64,000 bases of DNA from Nematostella vectensis (taxonomy: Eukaryota; Cnidaria; Anthozoa; Actiniaria; Edwardsiidae). Within the stretch, counting starts at the first letter, position 1. Every line of letters begins with the position of its first letter. The stretch is taken from assembly GCF_932526225.1 (NCBI RefSeq), contig NC_064034.1, forward strand, positions 9,611,387-9,675,386. Reading direction: 5' to 3'. The notes under the pieces are model-generated. The model saw only the letters and a list, made by a program, of their open reading frames with translations. It was not told the origin of the DNA and did no database searches. This document shows, piece after piece, positions 24,201 to 35,600 of this stretch. The position numbers and the translations under genes were made by a program.

Positions 24201-27200
24201 CTGACGTGTGCACCCGAACTATCTCTTCACGAGGGATGTGTCATGCGAGGCCATCGCGTTGTCATTCCGAGCGCACTGAGAGCATGCACTCTCGACGAGC
24301 TGCACGAGAGTCATTTAGGAATTGTCAAGATGAAGGAGCTTGCCCGTGGCCACATATGGTGGCCAGGAATAGATAAAGACATTGAGGACCTGACAAAGAG
24401 TTGTGGACCGTGCAACACCACACGGAATGCACCCCCATCGCAGTACCACCCATGGGCCTACCCACAAGCACCATGGGAGAGGATACACATTGATTTTGCC
24501 GGACCCGTGGATGGGATACATTTTCTAGTTGTTGTTGACGCTCACTCCAAATGGCTGGAAATAGTTCCCATGCGCACAACAACAGCTCCGGCAACCATCA
24601 AGGTTCTTCATGATCTTTTTGCTCGTTTCGGGCTACCCATTCACGTAGTCAGTGACAATGGCTCACAATTCACTTCAGAAGCTTTCGACAAGTTCATGAA
24701 GCAGAATGGCGTTAAACACACCACTACAGCACCGTACCACCCAAAGAGCAACGGCCAGGCTGAAAGATTCATCCAAACCTTCAAGTTGGCATACGAAGCC
24801 GGGCAGGGTCCTTCATCGCAGATCATTGCCGACTTCCTCTTGAAACAGCGCAACACCTCTAATGCAACTACACAGCAAACACCGGCCAAACTGATGTTGG
24901 GAAGAAACCTGCGCACACGTTTAGATTTGTTGTCACCATACAGACCAGCATCTCCTAAGACGGCACCTGCACTATCACAACCGTCACAATGCTTTACCAT
25001 TGGCCACAAGGTATGGTATCGAGACTTCAGCGTCTCTGGGGGGAAGTGGTCTCCAGGGTGCGTAACAACAAAGATCGGGAATGTGATGTACGAAGTACAG
25101 CCAGACAAGTTCCCCCAACAACACGTTCGACGTCATGCAGACCAGCTCTGCGAAAGAACCGCACCTCCTTATCAAGATAGCATGTCTTACCGAGATCACC
25201 AGCTACTTCCGATGACCACGCCAGCAGCTGAGCCACTCAGCTGCACAGAGGAAGTTGGCGACGCTACAGAAACATTAAATCCCCCTCAAACAACAAGACA
25301 GCAAAATCCACCGACGATCAGTGAGGAAGTTCCCGAGGATGCGGGAGAGCCGGACATGCCTAGGAGGTCGTCACGCGCGAACAAGGGCATAGCGCCAGAC
25401 AGGCTGAACTTATAATCGGACACGTTACTTCGTTAGTTAGGCTACCCCCGACCATACAGCTTCCTTAGAAGAGGGGGAAATGTCATATATGTTGTGTACC
25501 ACACGTTGGGTACCCTGTGCGGGAGCGCGGTTACTCAGCCGCCCAGAGTGTTCTCAGGTTGTATGAACAGGATCGTTGATTATATGCTAAATAAAGGTTC
25601 ATTCACACCTTCCTACATACTCAACAATCCATGTCTTCATACAGTCTCACATTATGGCTTTTGTTCACCTTATGTTCACCTGAATCAGAAGAAAATCGTT
25701 CGTTATTATTTCAATTTTCTAATTTTCTTAAAACATAGAGGAAAACAAATAATTAGATTAGTATCCTTACCAAACAGAAACAGACAACAGATCAATATTG
25801 GCTTTATATGAGAAAGAGAGACATTTTGACGTTTTTGTGTATTTAACATAAAATTTGGGACAAAAACAGGAGATAAAGAAAATAGAAAGACTTTGCAAGG
25901 ATGATTGCGAAATGCTTTTTGTTTTTCCTCACACAATTGCCAATAAATAGCAAATGAATTCTCAATTAAATAAGCTTAATGATACATAGTTTTACCAACA
26001 CAACTGTGTATACATGAGTCCTCAAGGTCGTTCTTACCTGAGCTACAATCCTCAACAAAAGTAAGTGGGACACTTCCCATACGAACAACCGCCAACCCTC
26101 TCCCCCCGATTAATATTGGTTAGAGGCGTTTTTTCAGCTCAAAACACAAGCAGTAGCAAGGTGATCATTTGCACTCCAACAATGAGGAAGGGGGAGGGAA
26201 AGTGTCCCATTAGTTTTGTAAAAGATTGTCTCAGAAGTGGAATGATTGGAATTTTGTCACACTTATCATCAATTTCTTATAATGTATTCTCTTTACCCTA
26301 TGAAAGTTTTTCAATCTATAAATTATTCGAGCTTGAAGTCAAGATGTTGACTTCCCCAGAGAATACTTTTGGTATATCTATGCACTATATAGAATATTTT
26401 ATTCAATTAATTTGAATTAAATGAAGGTGCGCTAGGATATTTGCAGACTATAATTTTGTAAACTATAATATTTATTTGATGTTGCCAAAGAGACTGTCTA
26501 TATATTGTGTCGATTGTCTCCATTTGCAAAAGCAGCCATCCCTTGGAGTATTTAGCCGAAAAACACCGCTTTTATGGCCAATTTAGGTAATAAATACAGG
26601 CATAGAGACTAAAAAGATCATCGCCTAGTAAGTATTTCCCAATTAAACAATAAATAACAAATCGACTAAAGAAAGCAATAAATAGGCGGTTAATCTGTTG
26701 TAGAAAACATGATAGCCTCGTCTCATTTCATTTTAATGTACATCACAACAAGTGTTTATACATTTAGCATGGCGGTGCAAAAAAGCGGGTGTGGGCCGTG
26801 TAACGGCCTACTATTTTTAGAAAAATATTATTCCCACTCATGGTAGCCGGATTTCTTCAATTATTCGTCTATTCTATTACCATCACAAAGCTATTTAGGT
26901 TTATGAAGCTTTCAAATGATTTAAAATATATATTAAGGCTTTTTTCAACGGTCAACCGTGGTAGACAATTTATATAAAAATGAACTTTCTTTTTATCTTA
27001 GTAAAACGACGGTCAACCGTCTACCATGAGCTCTCTCTCTAAAATGCAAACCCTCATTCAAACAAAACTAGTGTCAATTAATGAATCTCAAGTTAATACT
27101 GTATTATTTTAGAGTTCCAAATTCTTTCGTAAGGCATTTTTTAAACAATTTTAAAATGGTTAACCGTTGGTGTTACTCGTTGAGCCACATAAGCAAGAAC

Positions 27201-29367
27201 AGAAGATGTAGTCTGTAGCCGTCGATTTTAGCGAATGCTCTACAGAAAAAGCATTGCATACACTTTGCTTGAACTCTTCAAGCATAACTGTGTGTCAAAG
27301 TGTCAGATATTTAGCAAAACTATTGTAAAACAGATGAATTTATTGAATTGACCTTCTCCCAGAGACAAGCATGCGTGACTAAATTTGTAGTGAAAATCTC
27401 TCACGTAATAAATTCTTCATAGGCGGTATTTCTTATATGAAGAAACAGATGAGATTGTTTACAATGAAAAATAGTCGTCTTTGAAGCTTCTGTCCAATTT
27501 TACGCGCGATCCTGGCACGGTAATTGTATGTGTTTGATTTTGACGTTCGCATGGTTGTATCGTCGTTGTGTTATCAACGATGGTGTTTCCTGTTCCAGGA
27601 CCTGTCAATCACTTGCTCAGACAATCTTCAACAAAAGTAAGTGGGACACTTCCCATACGACCAACCGCCAACCCTCTCCCCCCGATTAATATTGGTTAGA
27701 GGCGATTTTTCAGCTCAAAACACAAGCAGTAGCAAGGTGATCATTTGCACTCCAACAATGAGGAAGGGGGAGGGAAAGTGCCTCATTAGTTTTGTAAAAG
27801 ATTGTAGATAGATAAGTCTTGATTTGTAGATGTATTTTTCTTATTTGTATTGAAGAAAAGTTTCTTTTACGATTATAACAGAACTGAGAAGCCGTTTCAG
27901 TGCGTGCCTAAATAGCATCCAATCAGCGTTCAAGAAATTGATCTCTCAGCCAATTAAAAACACAGTGGAAGCAAGATGATTAAATAGTGACACCGGGAAA
28001 AACAGAGAAGTTGTAAAACGACGAAAATCATTTTGTTTGAGAGTTATTATCAGAAATATTTGCAAACAAAAATAATTACACTTAAAAGGAATATGACAGG
28101 AGTTACGCTTTGATTCATATATTCTATTCAAACTATTTTGAATTGAAATTTTCGTCCGGAACTCACCTTGACTGTCCATGTTGTGGTGTTCGCTCGTTAA
28201 GAGAACAATTCTGTATTTTAGCTATCATAAATAAAACTTTTCTTTTTTGATTTTTGCTCTGTAACATCATAATGAGAATAGTAGTGCAGAGCTTCGACAA
28301 TTCCCTGATACTGTAAATGCTGCTGGTTTTGTAGCCTTTTCCTTAAACTATAAAGTTTTCAACCACCACACCAGAAGAAGAAGTCGAGCTGATATTCCGA
28401 GCTTGTAAGAACAAAGCAGTTCCTACAAAGCAGTAGACAGATGTATCCTTCAAATTCTTATTTTCATACTGCCATTTGACTGGATAATTAGTTGCATTTT
28501 CTCTATTAAACACTTTTTTCGTCAATTCTTCCCTGCCAGCTCTTGTCCCATAGATCGTTTGATGTCGAAAGTCAGAATAGGCTTAGTCCCCCCCCCCGGC
28601 TTTTCAAGCCCCCCCCCCCAACCCCCAGTTCCTGTCGGAGCCAGTCTGTCATTGGTTTAGAGTGATCAATCAATTAGCCAATTAGCTGGCCTGGTTGCAT
28701 GAGCTGGTCAGCATGTGACATGACGTCATTGACCACAAATTTTGAGTCGCCTAGTTTATGACCAATTTCTATACCTATGGAGCTCCGCGAGGAATAGGGG
28801 TTTTGTCACTTTTTTATCGCCCCATACCCAGGGGAATTTTTAAGCACTTTGATTGAATGTTTTTGCAAATCCCCCATGGTCGACACCTGGGGAAAGCCTC
28901 TGATACACGCATAAACACAACTTTCCTCAAATGATAATTGAACACCGCATATCCGTTCACTTCAAATTACACCTGTCCTAAATACAATTACGGCCGATCT
29001 TTCAAATTTCCGGAGGAAACCCCACAAAATTCCTCATCAATTACTTACCTTGACCAAATGTGAAAAGCCCAGTTTGAATTCCCTTCTGCTTCACTGTGGG
29101 CCAGTCTTCTTTCGTGTAGTTTGTCTCGGCATAGAGAACTCCATTGTCTTCCATCATGAGGCGAATTCCCTCAGCCTTTCCTCTCGAGCCAAAATAATGA
29201 AGTGTTACTTGACCAATATCAGTAATCGGAGCGCAGCCATGTTTACCGTGGGCGATCTGGTTAAGTTTGTTTAGCAGGAACTGTCCTTTTCCGCTGTAAA
29301 ATACGGCGGCTACAAGTGCTATCAGTGCGAACGTGAGTTGTATTCCGGCGTTCGACCGTTCCGCCAT
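18247..29367 (-). CDS. Membrane-anchored glutathione S-transferase, Tyr-type (mu/sigma-like)
   Basis: Exons: 29049-29367, 19495-19542, 18994-19080, 18247-18686. Phases agree and the CDS is 894 nt, giving 297 aa. Residues 9-25 form a hydrophobic segment (LTFALIALVAAVFY), so the enzyme is probably anchored by its N-terminus. The thioredoxin-like GSH-binding domain starts near residue 54 (VTLHYFGSRGKAEGIRL, candidate catalytic Tyr58), continues with the cis-Pro region (QVPAITT) and the QLVQSRAIMHHLGR glutathione-binding motif, followed by the helical C-terminal domain ending in VPFWKYKK. Cytosolic GSTs are usually 200-220 aa. The extra length is the N-terminal anchor (about 50 aa) and an acidic, charged insert of about 25 aa (PDKEEPEEDTREKSGD region) in the C-terminal domain. 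Intron 1 is 9.5 kb and carries a gypsy element in antisense. Head-to-head with UBE3C. Confidence 0.88.
19543..21240. other. GST intron 1, unique part
   Basis: AT-rich intron with no exon seen on either strand. A short direct repeat (AATGTAGGTTCAG, about three times) lies near 21080-21115. Confidence 0.4.
21246..21391 (+). repeat. 5' LTR of the gypsy element
   Basis: 146 bp, TGTCATATAT at the start and CATACTCAACA at the end. It contains AATAAA near the 3' part (GCTAAATAAAGG), a likely polyadenylation signal. Confidence 0.95.
21500..22803 (+). pseudogene. gag-protease region of the gypsy element, disrupted
   Basis: The frame opening at 21500 runs into a TAA at 21641-21643 (codon 48). Further frame breaks lie around 21820-21860. 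From there the frame is open to 22803. It has two CCHC zinc knuckles (CMSCGKNTHARRDC and CRICNKRGHISDIC) and an aspartic protease active site (LDTGSSVS). The frame is lost again near 22710, where homology moves to the pol frame. The capsid part is therefore not translatable as one protein. Confidence 0.85.
22713..25415 (+). CDS. pol of the gypsy element: reverse transcriptase, RNase H, integrase
   Basis: A long open frame covers RT (LDLTKAYSQIPL block, catalytic YQDDILV), RNase H (DASAYGLGAVL, then IDKEALSIVFG and RTDHQPL), the integrase HHCC zinc finger (ending in CGPCNTTR), and the integrase core D,D-35-E (HIDFAGPV, VVSDNGSQF, NGQAERF). There is no chromodomain; the C-terminus is a short Ser/Arg-rich tail ending at 25415. 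Domain order RT-RH-INT identifies Ty3/gypsy rather than Ty1/copia. This frame looks intact, but it depends on the broken upstream gag-protease frame for expression. Confidence 0.92.
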   Translation, partial: QLHVRDGATPVHQKHRTVPFAIRHQVETELENLEKQGIISPITNSEWATPVVLVVKKSGGIRLCGDFKVTLNPELVADSYPLPTLDDLQEKMNGGSFFSKLDLTKAYSQIPLDDSAKQFTTLTTHKGLYAYNRLPFGVASSAAIFQRQMDRIFKDLPQVLCYQDDILVTGRDSEEHLTNLEEVLRRLHANGLTAQREKCEFMQPSLKYLGHVINKDGIHPTSDKVEAIKTAPSPQDVTQLRAFLGLVNYYQKFLPNLSQVLQPLHQLLKKDTKWCWSAKCQKAFTNVKSMITVDNVLVPYNPDLPIILDCDASAYGLGAVLSHQIPDGTERPIAFASRTMNSSEKNYAQIDKEALSIVFGVTRFHIYLYGRNFTLRTDHQPLMAILGPKRGIPPIAAMRMQRWATKLSAYSYDIQYRSSNDHSNADALSRLPQHKAPKDGYFDLANLYQVEQMDRLPVTADDIREHTAADPLLHEVHDYVLNGFPRTTPSDNMKPFLTCAPELSLHEGCVMRGHRVVIPSALRACTLDELHESHLGIVKMKELARGHIWWPGIDKDIEDLTKSCGPCNTTRNAPPSQYHPWAYPQAPWERIHIDFAGPVDGIHFLVVVDAHSKWLEIVPMRTTTAPATIKVLHDLFARFGLPIHVVSDNGSQFTSEAFDKFMKQNGVKHTTTAPYHPKSNGQAERFIQTFKLAYEAGQGPSSQIIADFLLKQRNTSNATTQQTPAKLMLGRNLRTRLDLLSPYRPASPKTAPALSQPSQCFTIGHKVWYRDFSVSGGKWSPGCVTTKIGNVMYEVQPDKFPQQHVRRHADQLCERTAPPYQDSMSYRDHQLLPMTTPAAEPLSCTEEVGDATETLNPPQTTRQQNPPTISEEVPEDAGEPDMPRRSSRANKGIAPDRLNL
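25481..25626 (+). repeat. 3' LTR of the gypsy element
   Basis: 146 bp, same ends as the 5' LTR, with about four single-base differences. It is preceded immediately by a polypurine tract. Confidence 0.95.
26045..26229. mobile_element. 185-bp MITE, copy A
   Basis: Nearly identical in sequence and length to 27621-27805. The ends are inverted repeats (ACAATC...CAACAAAAGTAAGTGGGACACTT against AAGTGTCCCATTAG...AAAGATTGT). It has no coding capacity. Confidence 0.85.
27621..27805. mobile_element. 185-bp MITE, copy B
   Basis: Second copy in the same orientation, 1.4 kb from copy A and in the same intron. Imperfect terminal inverted repeats of about 30 bp. At most a 2-bp target duplication is visible. 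Confidence 0.85.
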
Positions 29368-29692
29368 ACTGGCTTAGAGATGTACTAGGACCCATGCCTT
29401 CTTGTCGAGGTGCAGTTTAACACAGGAAACCCGTACAACATTACTTTTTCGATATAATCCCAATGTAAAATAAGAAAGAATTATAAGCCATAATATATTC
29501 TCCGCCAGTTAAAGCATTTGCAATTATATTTATCAGAAATTTGAATGGAATAGCAAAATTCTCAGAAGGCGAGGTTACTCATTGTTGCTATGTCATGAGC
29601 GCGGTTACCAAGTATTACGTTATGAACAAAAAAACAAAACGAGAAGGTTTCTAAAAAGTATTGGCCTGGATTTCTAATTTATCTCCTGTACT
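29368..29692. promoter_or_regulatory. Bidirectional promoter region between GST and UBE3C
   Basis: Only 325 bp separate the start codons of the minus-strand GST and the plus-strand UBE3C. Both promoters must lie here or in 5' UTR sequence. I see no TATA box at a sensible distance from either start; sharing is inferred from spacing. Confidence 0.6.
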
Positions 29693-32600
29693 ATGTTTGC
29701 CTTTGACGGACAGTTCAAGAGTCGGCCGATAGTGTCGCTTGGAGGAGCAAGCAAAAAGGTGAGATTTCTTTTCGATTTAGCTTTATAGAATGTGAAAATG
29801 AATTAGGGCAGCATTTCTTGTGCTCCTCTTTTGGGAATGACACTGCACATTATTATAGATTACATCCTATTTGTATCTTACTTTTCTGATTTGAAAACCA
29901 TTCTCTTCATTGGAATTTTTAGGTGCTATTGCAACAGTTTCTATAGAAGGAAACTAGTCTATTTATCTCTTCTATCTAATTCATCTATTTTGGACTCGAC
30001 TTACTGTATGTACTTATCTCATACTAGAAATTCATTTTTAAATCCAGTTTGTTATCATTTAGGAACAACGAAATGATCTTATACAAAGGGCACAAGAAGA
30101 AAGGCAACGCCGAGAGGTTTGTGGATCGTTCAACTGTATTTTTTCTGCAAACAGAACTTTACTGACCATTTTAAGGCTATCGACACTTGTCAAGCGTTTA
30201 TCGTAAAATTGGCTAGATACTTTTTTTTCTTACCAGTTGTTGTAGGCGACTTGCGCTTAGAAAACAAGTAAATTTTTTAGTGTTGATCTCAAACCAAAAT
30301 AAACACAGAAGTAAGCGTGCCCGTCCATTCCAGAGACTAATGAAAAATGATCTTTCAATGATAATAAAGCCCCATCTGACATTGAAGCTTTTCATTGCTG
30401 ATTCCTAACGGATTCTACAGTGCAGAGCTACAGTGTTGATTCTACAGTCTTATTGTTGTTGTTAGTGTATTCGTCTGCCAAAAGATGGAGTACATGTGAG
30501 TTTGGCATCCAAATACTGTAGTCACATTAATTCTTAGTGGAAAACACCTATTACTGTAGAATCCGTTGTATCGCGACCCGCGTTTTCAAAACACTATTGG
30601 ATTTGGTTTTCTGTTCCGTCAGTAAAAACCATTCTAAACCAATCAGAATCTCGCTTTGTGCACTTCCCTGGCTTCCCTCTGGACGGAAACCAGACAGTGT
30701 CGCGACAGAAAGCCAGGCAAATGCACTAGGCGAGAGATGGCTAGAATCTGATTGGCTTAGAATAATTCGACTAGCGGAACAGAAAATCCCAAAAGACAAA
30801 AACAAATCGATGTTTTGAAAATGCGGCGTCATGATACAATGGATTCGACAGTAAGTTAAATAAATTTGAAGTAAGAAACACTAATCGATATTATATCTGG
30901 CTTTAGGATCAAAGACTAAGAATACTAAGTGCTATAAAGATCCAATCTTTTCTCCGAGCTCAGCATGTTTGTTATCAACAGGTAATTCTTATACTATTAT
31001 GAAAAGGGGTGGAAAGAGAGGATAGCAGGTAGAGGTTATTAAAGTAGGAGTAATGAGTACAGTAATACATAGGAACATACTAGGGTAAAGGGTACATAAT
31101 ATATACCATACAGAACTATATAAGAGTGACAAGAATAGCTTTGCCAGGGCTGTTCACTCCAAACTCATTCTACTATTGCACCATGGAAGACTCTAAATAG
31201 ATTTCAATGACAGTAATTGATAAGACTGCTATCTCTTCAAGCCAGTCAGTCTATGATTAATACTATCAAAGTCAATAGAAGGTACTGGTTAGCTGGTGAA
31301 TTTCTGAAGAATCTGCTTTTGTCCCTTGCTTGATGTTGAAATGTATCATCACAAAACATACTATGGGTACATCCTGACTGTGGGAAGTGGGATTTCCCAT
31401 CACTGTATCTCTTGTTGTTGTATAGGGGGTACAGTATAGAAGAAACCTTACAGCCAAATTTGTTGCTGGGCGACCTCTGCAAAACCTTGTCTCATTTGGG
31501 AATAGGGCTTAGTCAGACACAAGCTTTGGGGGTGGTTTGTCTGGCTTTGATTGTTTGGTTTGATTGACTACTGTAAAGATGTTGTCTTGAATAAAGACTG
31601 AGTCAATGACTGGGACAAAAATGTTTTTACGTCAGTGCTGCCCAACAGTCAGCTATTGACTGCCTAGTTACATATTTGAACCTAGAGTCAACTGAATAAA
31701 GCATTGCTATGACAACAGTAATGACAGTACTATGTGCTATTCCCAAATGAAGAAAGGAATTTTGTATTCCGGGGGGTCACAAAACAATGAATTTGGCTGT
31801 AAGGAGTGATGGCCCATGGTACCAGTTTTACTGACAGTTTTACTGGTACTTAGTTTTACTGCTCTATTTCTTTAGATTGGTAAAACAGTCAGTTACATTT
31901 GATCTTATCTTATGATGTTCATATCCACTTGTTTCATTTCATTTTATGAATCTCCCTCTGCAGTATTGCCAGCAAAGAGCAATCTTTGATGAAGAGGTAA
32001 AGTCATATCAGAAAGCCAAGGTCCCTGATCCACAGTTTGTAACTGTCCTTACAAGAAGACTCCTGTTTTTCTTCTCAACTTCAAAAGATACTAAAAGACT
32101 GGTAAGATAATCCAGGAATACTGTATGTCTGGGTAAACTGTGAGCAAAGCAGTTTAATTCCACTACAGTATAGTTTATTTATTGCTAATGTAATTGCAAC
32201 TTCTGTTCTTTTTGTTAAGGTATGGTTGTGTCAAATGTGGCTGAAGCATTTATCATCACTCCGTCCATCAGATCAAGATACCAAATATACTTTATGGTTG
32301 TACCAAGTAAAAAAACTGCTTCTCTTATGCTGCAGGTACTGAATGCAAAATTATGATTTATCTATAAGCAACGGCATATTTCCCTGTAGCTAAAGAGTAT
32401 GGCTTTAACTTTGCATGCATTTAGCATACCGTATATACATAAAAATAAGGTTATGAAGACCTGGCCCAGCTCCTAGAAAGCAGGTTAAGCACTACAATAA
32501 CCCAGAAATAAATAAATGTAAAAAATATGTAGGCACGTCTTATCTGTATTTTTTATCTGTATTTGGGGATGTGATAGAACCACTGGGTACACTAGCCAAT

Positions 32601-35600
32601 GGTACAGTACCATTTTTAGTGACAGTGCTTACTTAGTTACTGGCATTCATTGAGCAGTCTGTTGTGTTTTACAAATACTCAACATTTCATTTTCATATCA
32701 CTTCAGGTCCCTTGATGTGTCACTCCAGGATTCAAGTCCAGTTGGTGTCCAGCTTCGCATGTTGGAAGTGTTTTCTTCTCCTCAGTCTTTTTCTCAGCCT
32801 AAAGATGCCATGGGCTTCACAATCTTCCTCATCCAAAATGGTACACAAAATAAAGCGTGAAAAAATACACTTTTTCAGCTATAAAATAATAATTCCAGTT
32901 CTTTAATTTAACATGAGCATGAGCAATTTCACAGAGAGGTGTTTGTGGAAAATATGGCTTAGGTGTACGGTAACCTTAATCAAGGACAACCTGGTCTAAC
33001 TTTTTTCATAGCAGGGGGGATCCAACATTTTATCAAGGAGGGTGTATTTTACAGAACAGAAAACTTTCCCCTTTTTACTCGTACAGTACAGGTTGTTGGG
33101 TATCCATTCAAAACAGCCCTCCCCCCTTTATTTGCCCACTGCATATGCCAGTACTGTACATAAATGCTAGAATAAATAATTTATGGAATGTGCTCATCTA
33201 TACAATTTTGATTAAAATTTGTATGGTGCTCTCAGTCCAAATTCTTAAGTTGTTGAACTCAAGAAGTCTCCCTCTTTATAGAATACAGTAGATACTAGAA
33301 TAGATATAAAGCTGAGATTAAATCTTTCCTCATTAATTTCCAGGATATTTCAGATACCTGCGTGCACTAATTAACCTAAGGGTACCATCTAGCCTTGAGC
33401 CATCATCTACTCCCCCCACCCCTCTGGCTGGGGCTTTGGCTGATTTGGTGATGAGGCCCATAATTGGGGTGTGTCAGAGGGATGAGGCATCATTATCACA
33501 GGACACGACTGATAGAAGGTCAGTGCTGATTTATGACATAACTATGTTTCTGTGAGTGCAAGTGGTTTTGTCCTTGATTGCCCCATTATAATTTTTCTAT
33601 AGCTCCCCATTAAGTCTTTCATTGCTATAACATCCTCAGACACCCATAAAATATAGGCCTAACTCCAAAACATCAGAAATGCAAACTAAACATCACCAGA
33701 CCCGGATACTCATGGATTTATACAAGGCATAGACAACCTTCAAAAGCACATCCAAGCAATGTAATTGAATTGACTCCATTTCAAAATATTAACCTTAATT
33801 TTTGACCAATTCGTAAACAAATGCTTGAACTCAGAAACATTTCATGCCAAAAAAGACATGAAATTCCGAACTTTAAATAGAGACAAGCAAACACAGATCA
33901 AGTCACAAATAGATACCTTTATTGCGCTCCCAGCCATCAGACACAATAATTAGTGCTAAAACCTCCATTAGAAGCTAGTCTCCATGTTTAGGCTACATTG
34001 CATGCCTGCACTTCATCATGGGAGTCTTGGAAACACCTTTACAGAGAGGCTGGCAATTTCCTCCCCATAATCATAACTTACAGTTTTTTTTATAAGTCTC
34101 TTTGCCCCAAAGCCAAACAAAACATTTCCAGGTCCAAGGAACCCAGAATAAGCCTGAAAACAATTTTTGAATAAGGTTGGGTAGCAAAGATGTTCCACAT
34201 TGAAGAGTACAGTATGAGACCATTCACTAGAAAATTCCTTTTCACTCGGTGAAACCCAATCAAGGAATTGTCCCGTGGAATCAACCTCAGCGTGCAAACA
34301 TCCATAAGCACAGCATTAATTATTCCCAAATAGACTTAATAATGTCCTAAGGCACTCTCCAGATGTGAAAAAGCTGTTATTTTTAAGCAAATTACAAGCA
34401 GTAATTTGTTGTAAGCAACAGGCTGAAGCAATGCCGTCGCTAGATTGAAAAGACACTGCAGTGCATTGTTGGAAACTTCAAGGCATATCGTCTTGGGTCA
34501 GCAGTAGCTTGCATAACTTGACTGGTAGTGTTGGACTTGAAATAGAGGGGAGGTTTCTGTTTTCAGTCTGTTTTTCTTACAATTTTGCTCAAAAGTGCCC
34601 AGGAGTGAAAGGGTTAAAAGTCCAAATATATTTATAGTCAATGAAAGCCACATTTCATTTTGTGGAGTTGTTTCCATTTCGGTACAGCTTTGACATTACA
34701 AGATAGAAACCCACTCTTATCATCTTATTCCACCACAGCACATTCATGCCCTTAATCCATAGTACGGCAACCATTGGATGTCCACAGTTTTTTATAAGCC
34801 ACAGGTGCATTGGTCTTGCTTTTGGAGTGGATTGACTAGCACTTTACAAGACCAGTTGCAAGTGTAATGGAGTGTACAAAACAAAAATAGTAATACAGTA
34901 TAAGGGATAAAGTTTAAGAGCTTTTGTTTCTCAGTTAAGTAGAAAAAATAACTTTTTCTATAAAAAAAGGAAAAGGGTGCAAGGTATGTATAGGGGTGCA
35001 CCACATTCCCCACCCCCAGCCCCGCCTACAGGTCTGGTGGCTCTCATCATTCAGCCATGTCTGTTTAAGTGCTTGAAACAAATCAAGAGAGTATGACAAC
35101 TATTTTTCAGATACCAAGTGATGTCAGCATTTGCTTCAGACCTCTTGAGCCCAGAAATGTCGGAGCAGATCACATGTTTTCTCCTTCCTGTCCTTGCCAC
35201 TCCATCATCCAAGTTTCCTTTTCCTGTGCTGGTTGATGCTGTCCTGCGAATGCTGAAGTCAATGTCATCAACATCAGATGGTGCCATCCATGGTGCTTCG
35301 CCCTGGTTACTATATGCAATGCTGGTGTTAGCAGAGAATCACTTAGGTTAGGAGCTTAGTTTATATTGTAAAATACTCACCATAGTATTTTTTTTCTCTG
35401 ATTTATACATCTTTCATCAAGAGAGTTCCTTGTTTCAATAAATAAATGTAAAATGTTGACAATTTTCATAGCAAGATTTCTTTGGCATGAATCGAAATGA
35501 ACCATAGAATGAGTCACTTATAAAACTTATTTGCTTATATTTTGGTAGGCTCATTGTCAATCACTGGTCTACTTTCTTATGTACAAGTTCTCCAGTATTT

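Larger units (their letters stand above)
21241..25631 (+). mobile_element. Ty3/gypsy LTR retrotransposon with 5-bp target-site duplication
   Basis: Two 146-bp LTRs (21246-21391 and 25481-25626) start with TG and end with CA. They are flanked by the direct repeat ATCCA (21241-21245 and 25627-25631). After the 5' LTR comes a candidate primer-binding site, TGGCGACGAGC at about 21393. Before the 3' LTR is a purine tract, AGAAGAGGGGGAAA. The internal region encodes gag with two zinc knuckles, then protease, RT, RNase H and integrase in the Ty3/gypsy order. The LTRs differ at about four positions, so insertion is fairly recent, yet the gag-protease part is broken in several places. It lies antisense in GST intron 1. 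Confidence 0.95.
25632..29048. other. GST intron 1, right part
   Basis: Intron sequence with two copies of a 185-bp element (listed separately) and an imperfect inverted repeat based on CTCATGGTAG (about 26836) and CTACCATGAG (about 27022), which may be another small element. Homopolymer C-tracts occur near 28590-28620. No exon of the main gene is seen here. Confidence 0.45.
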
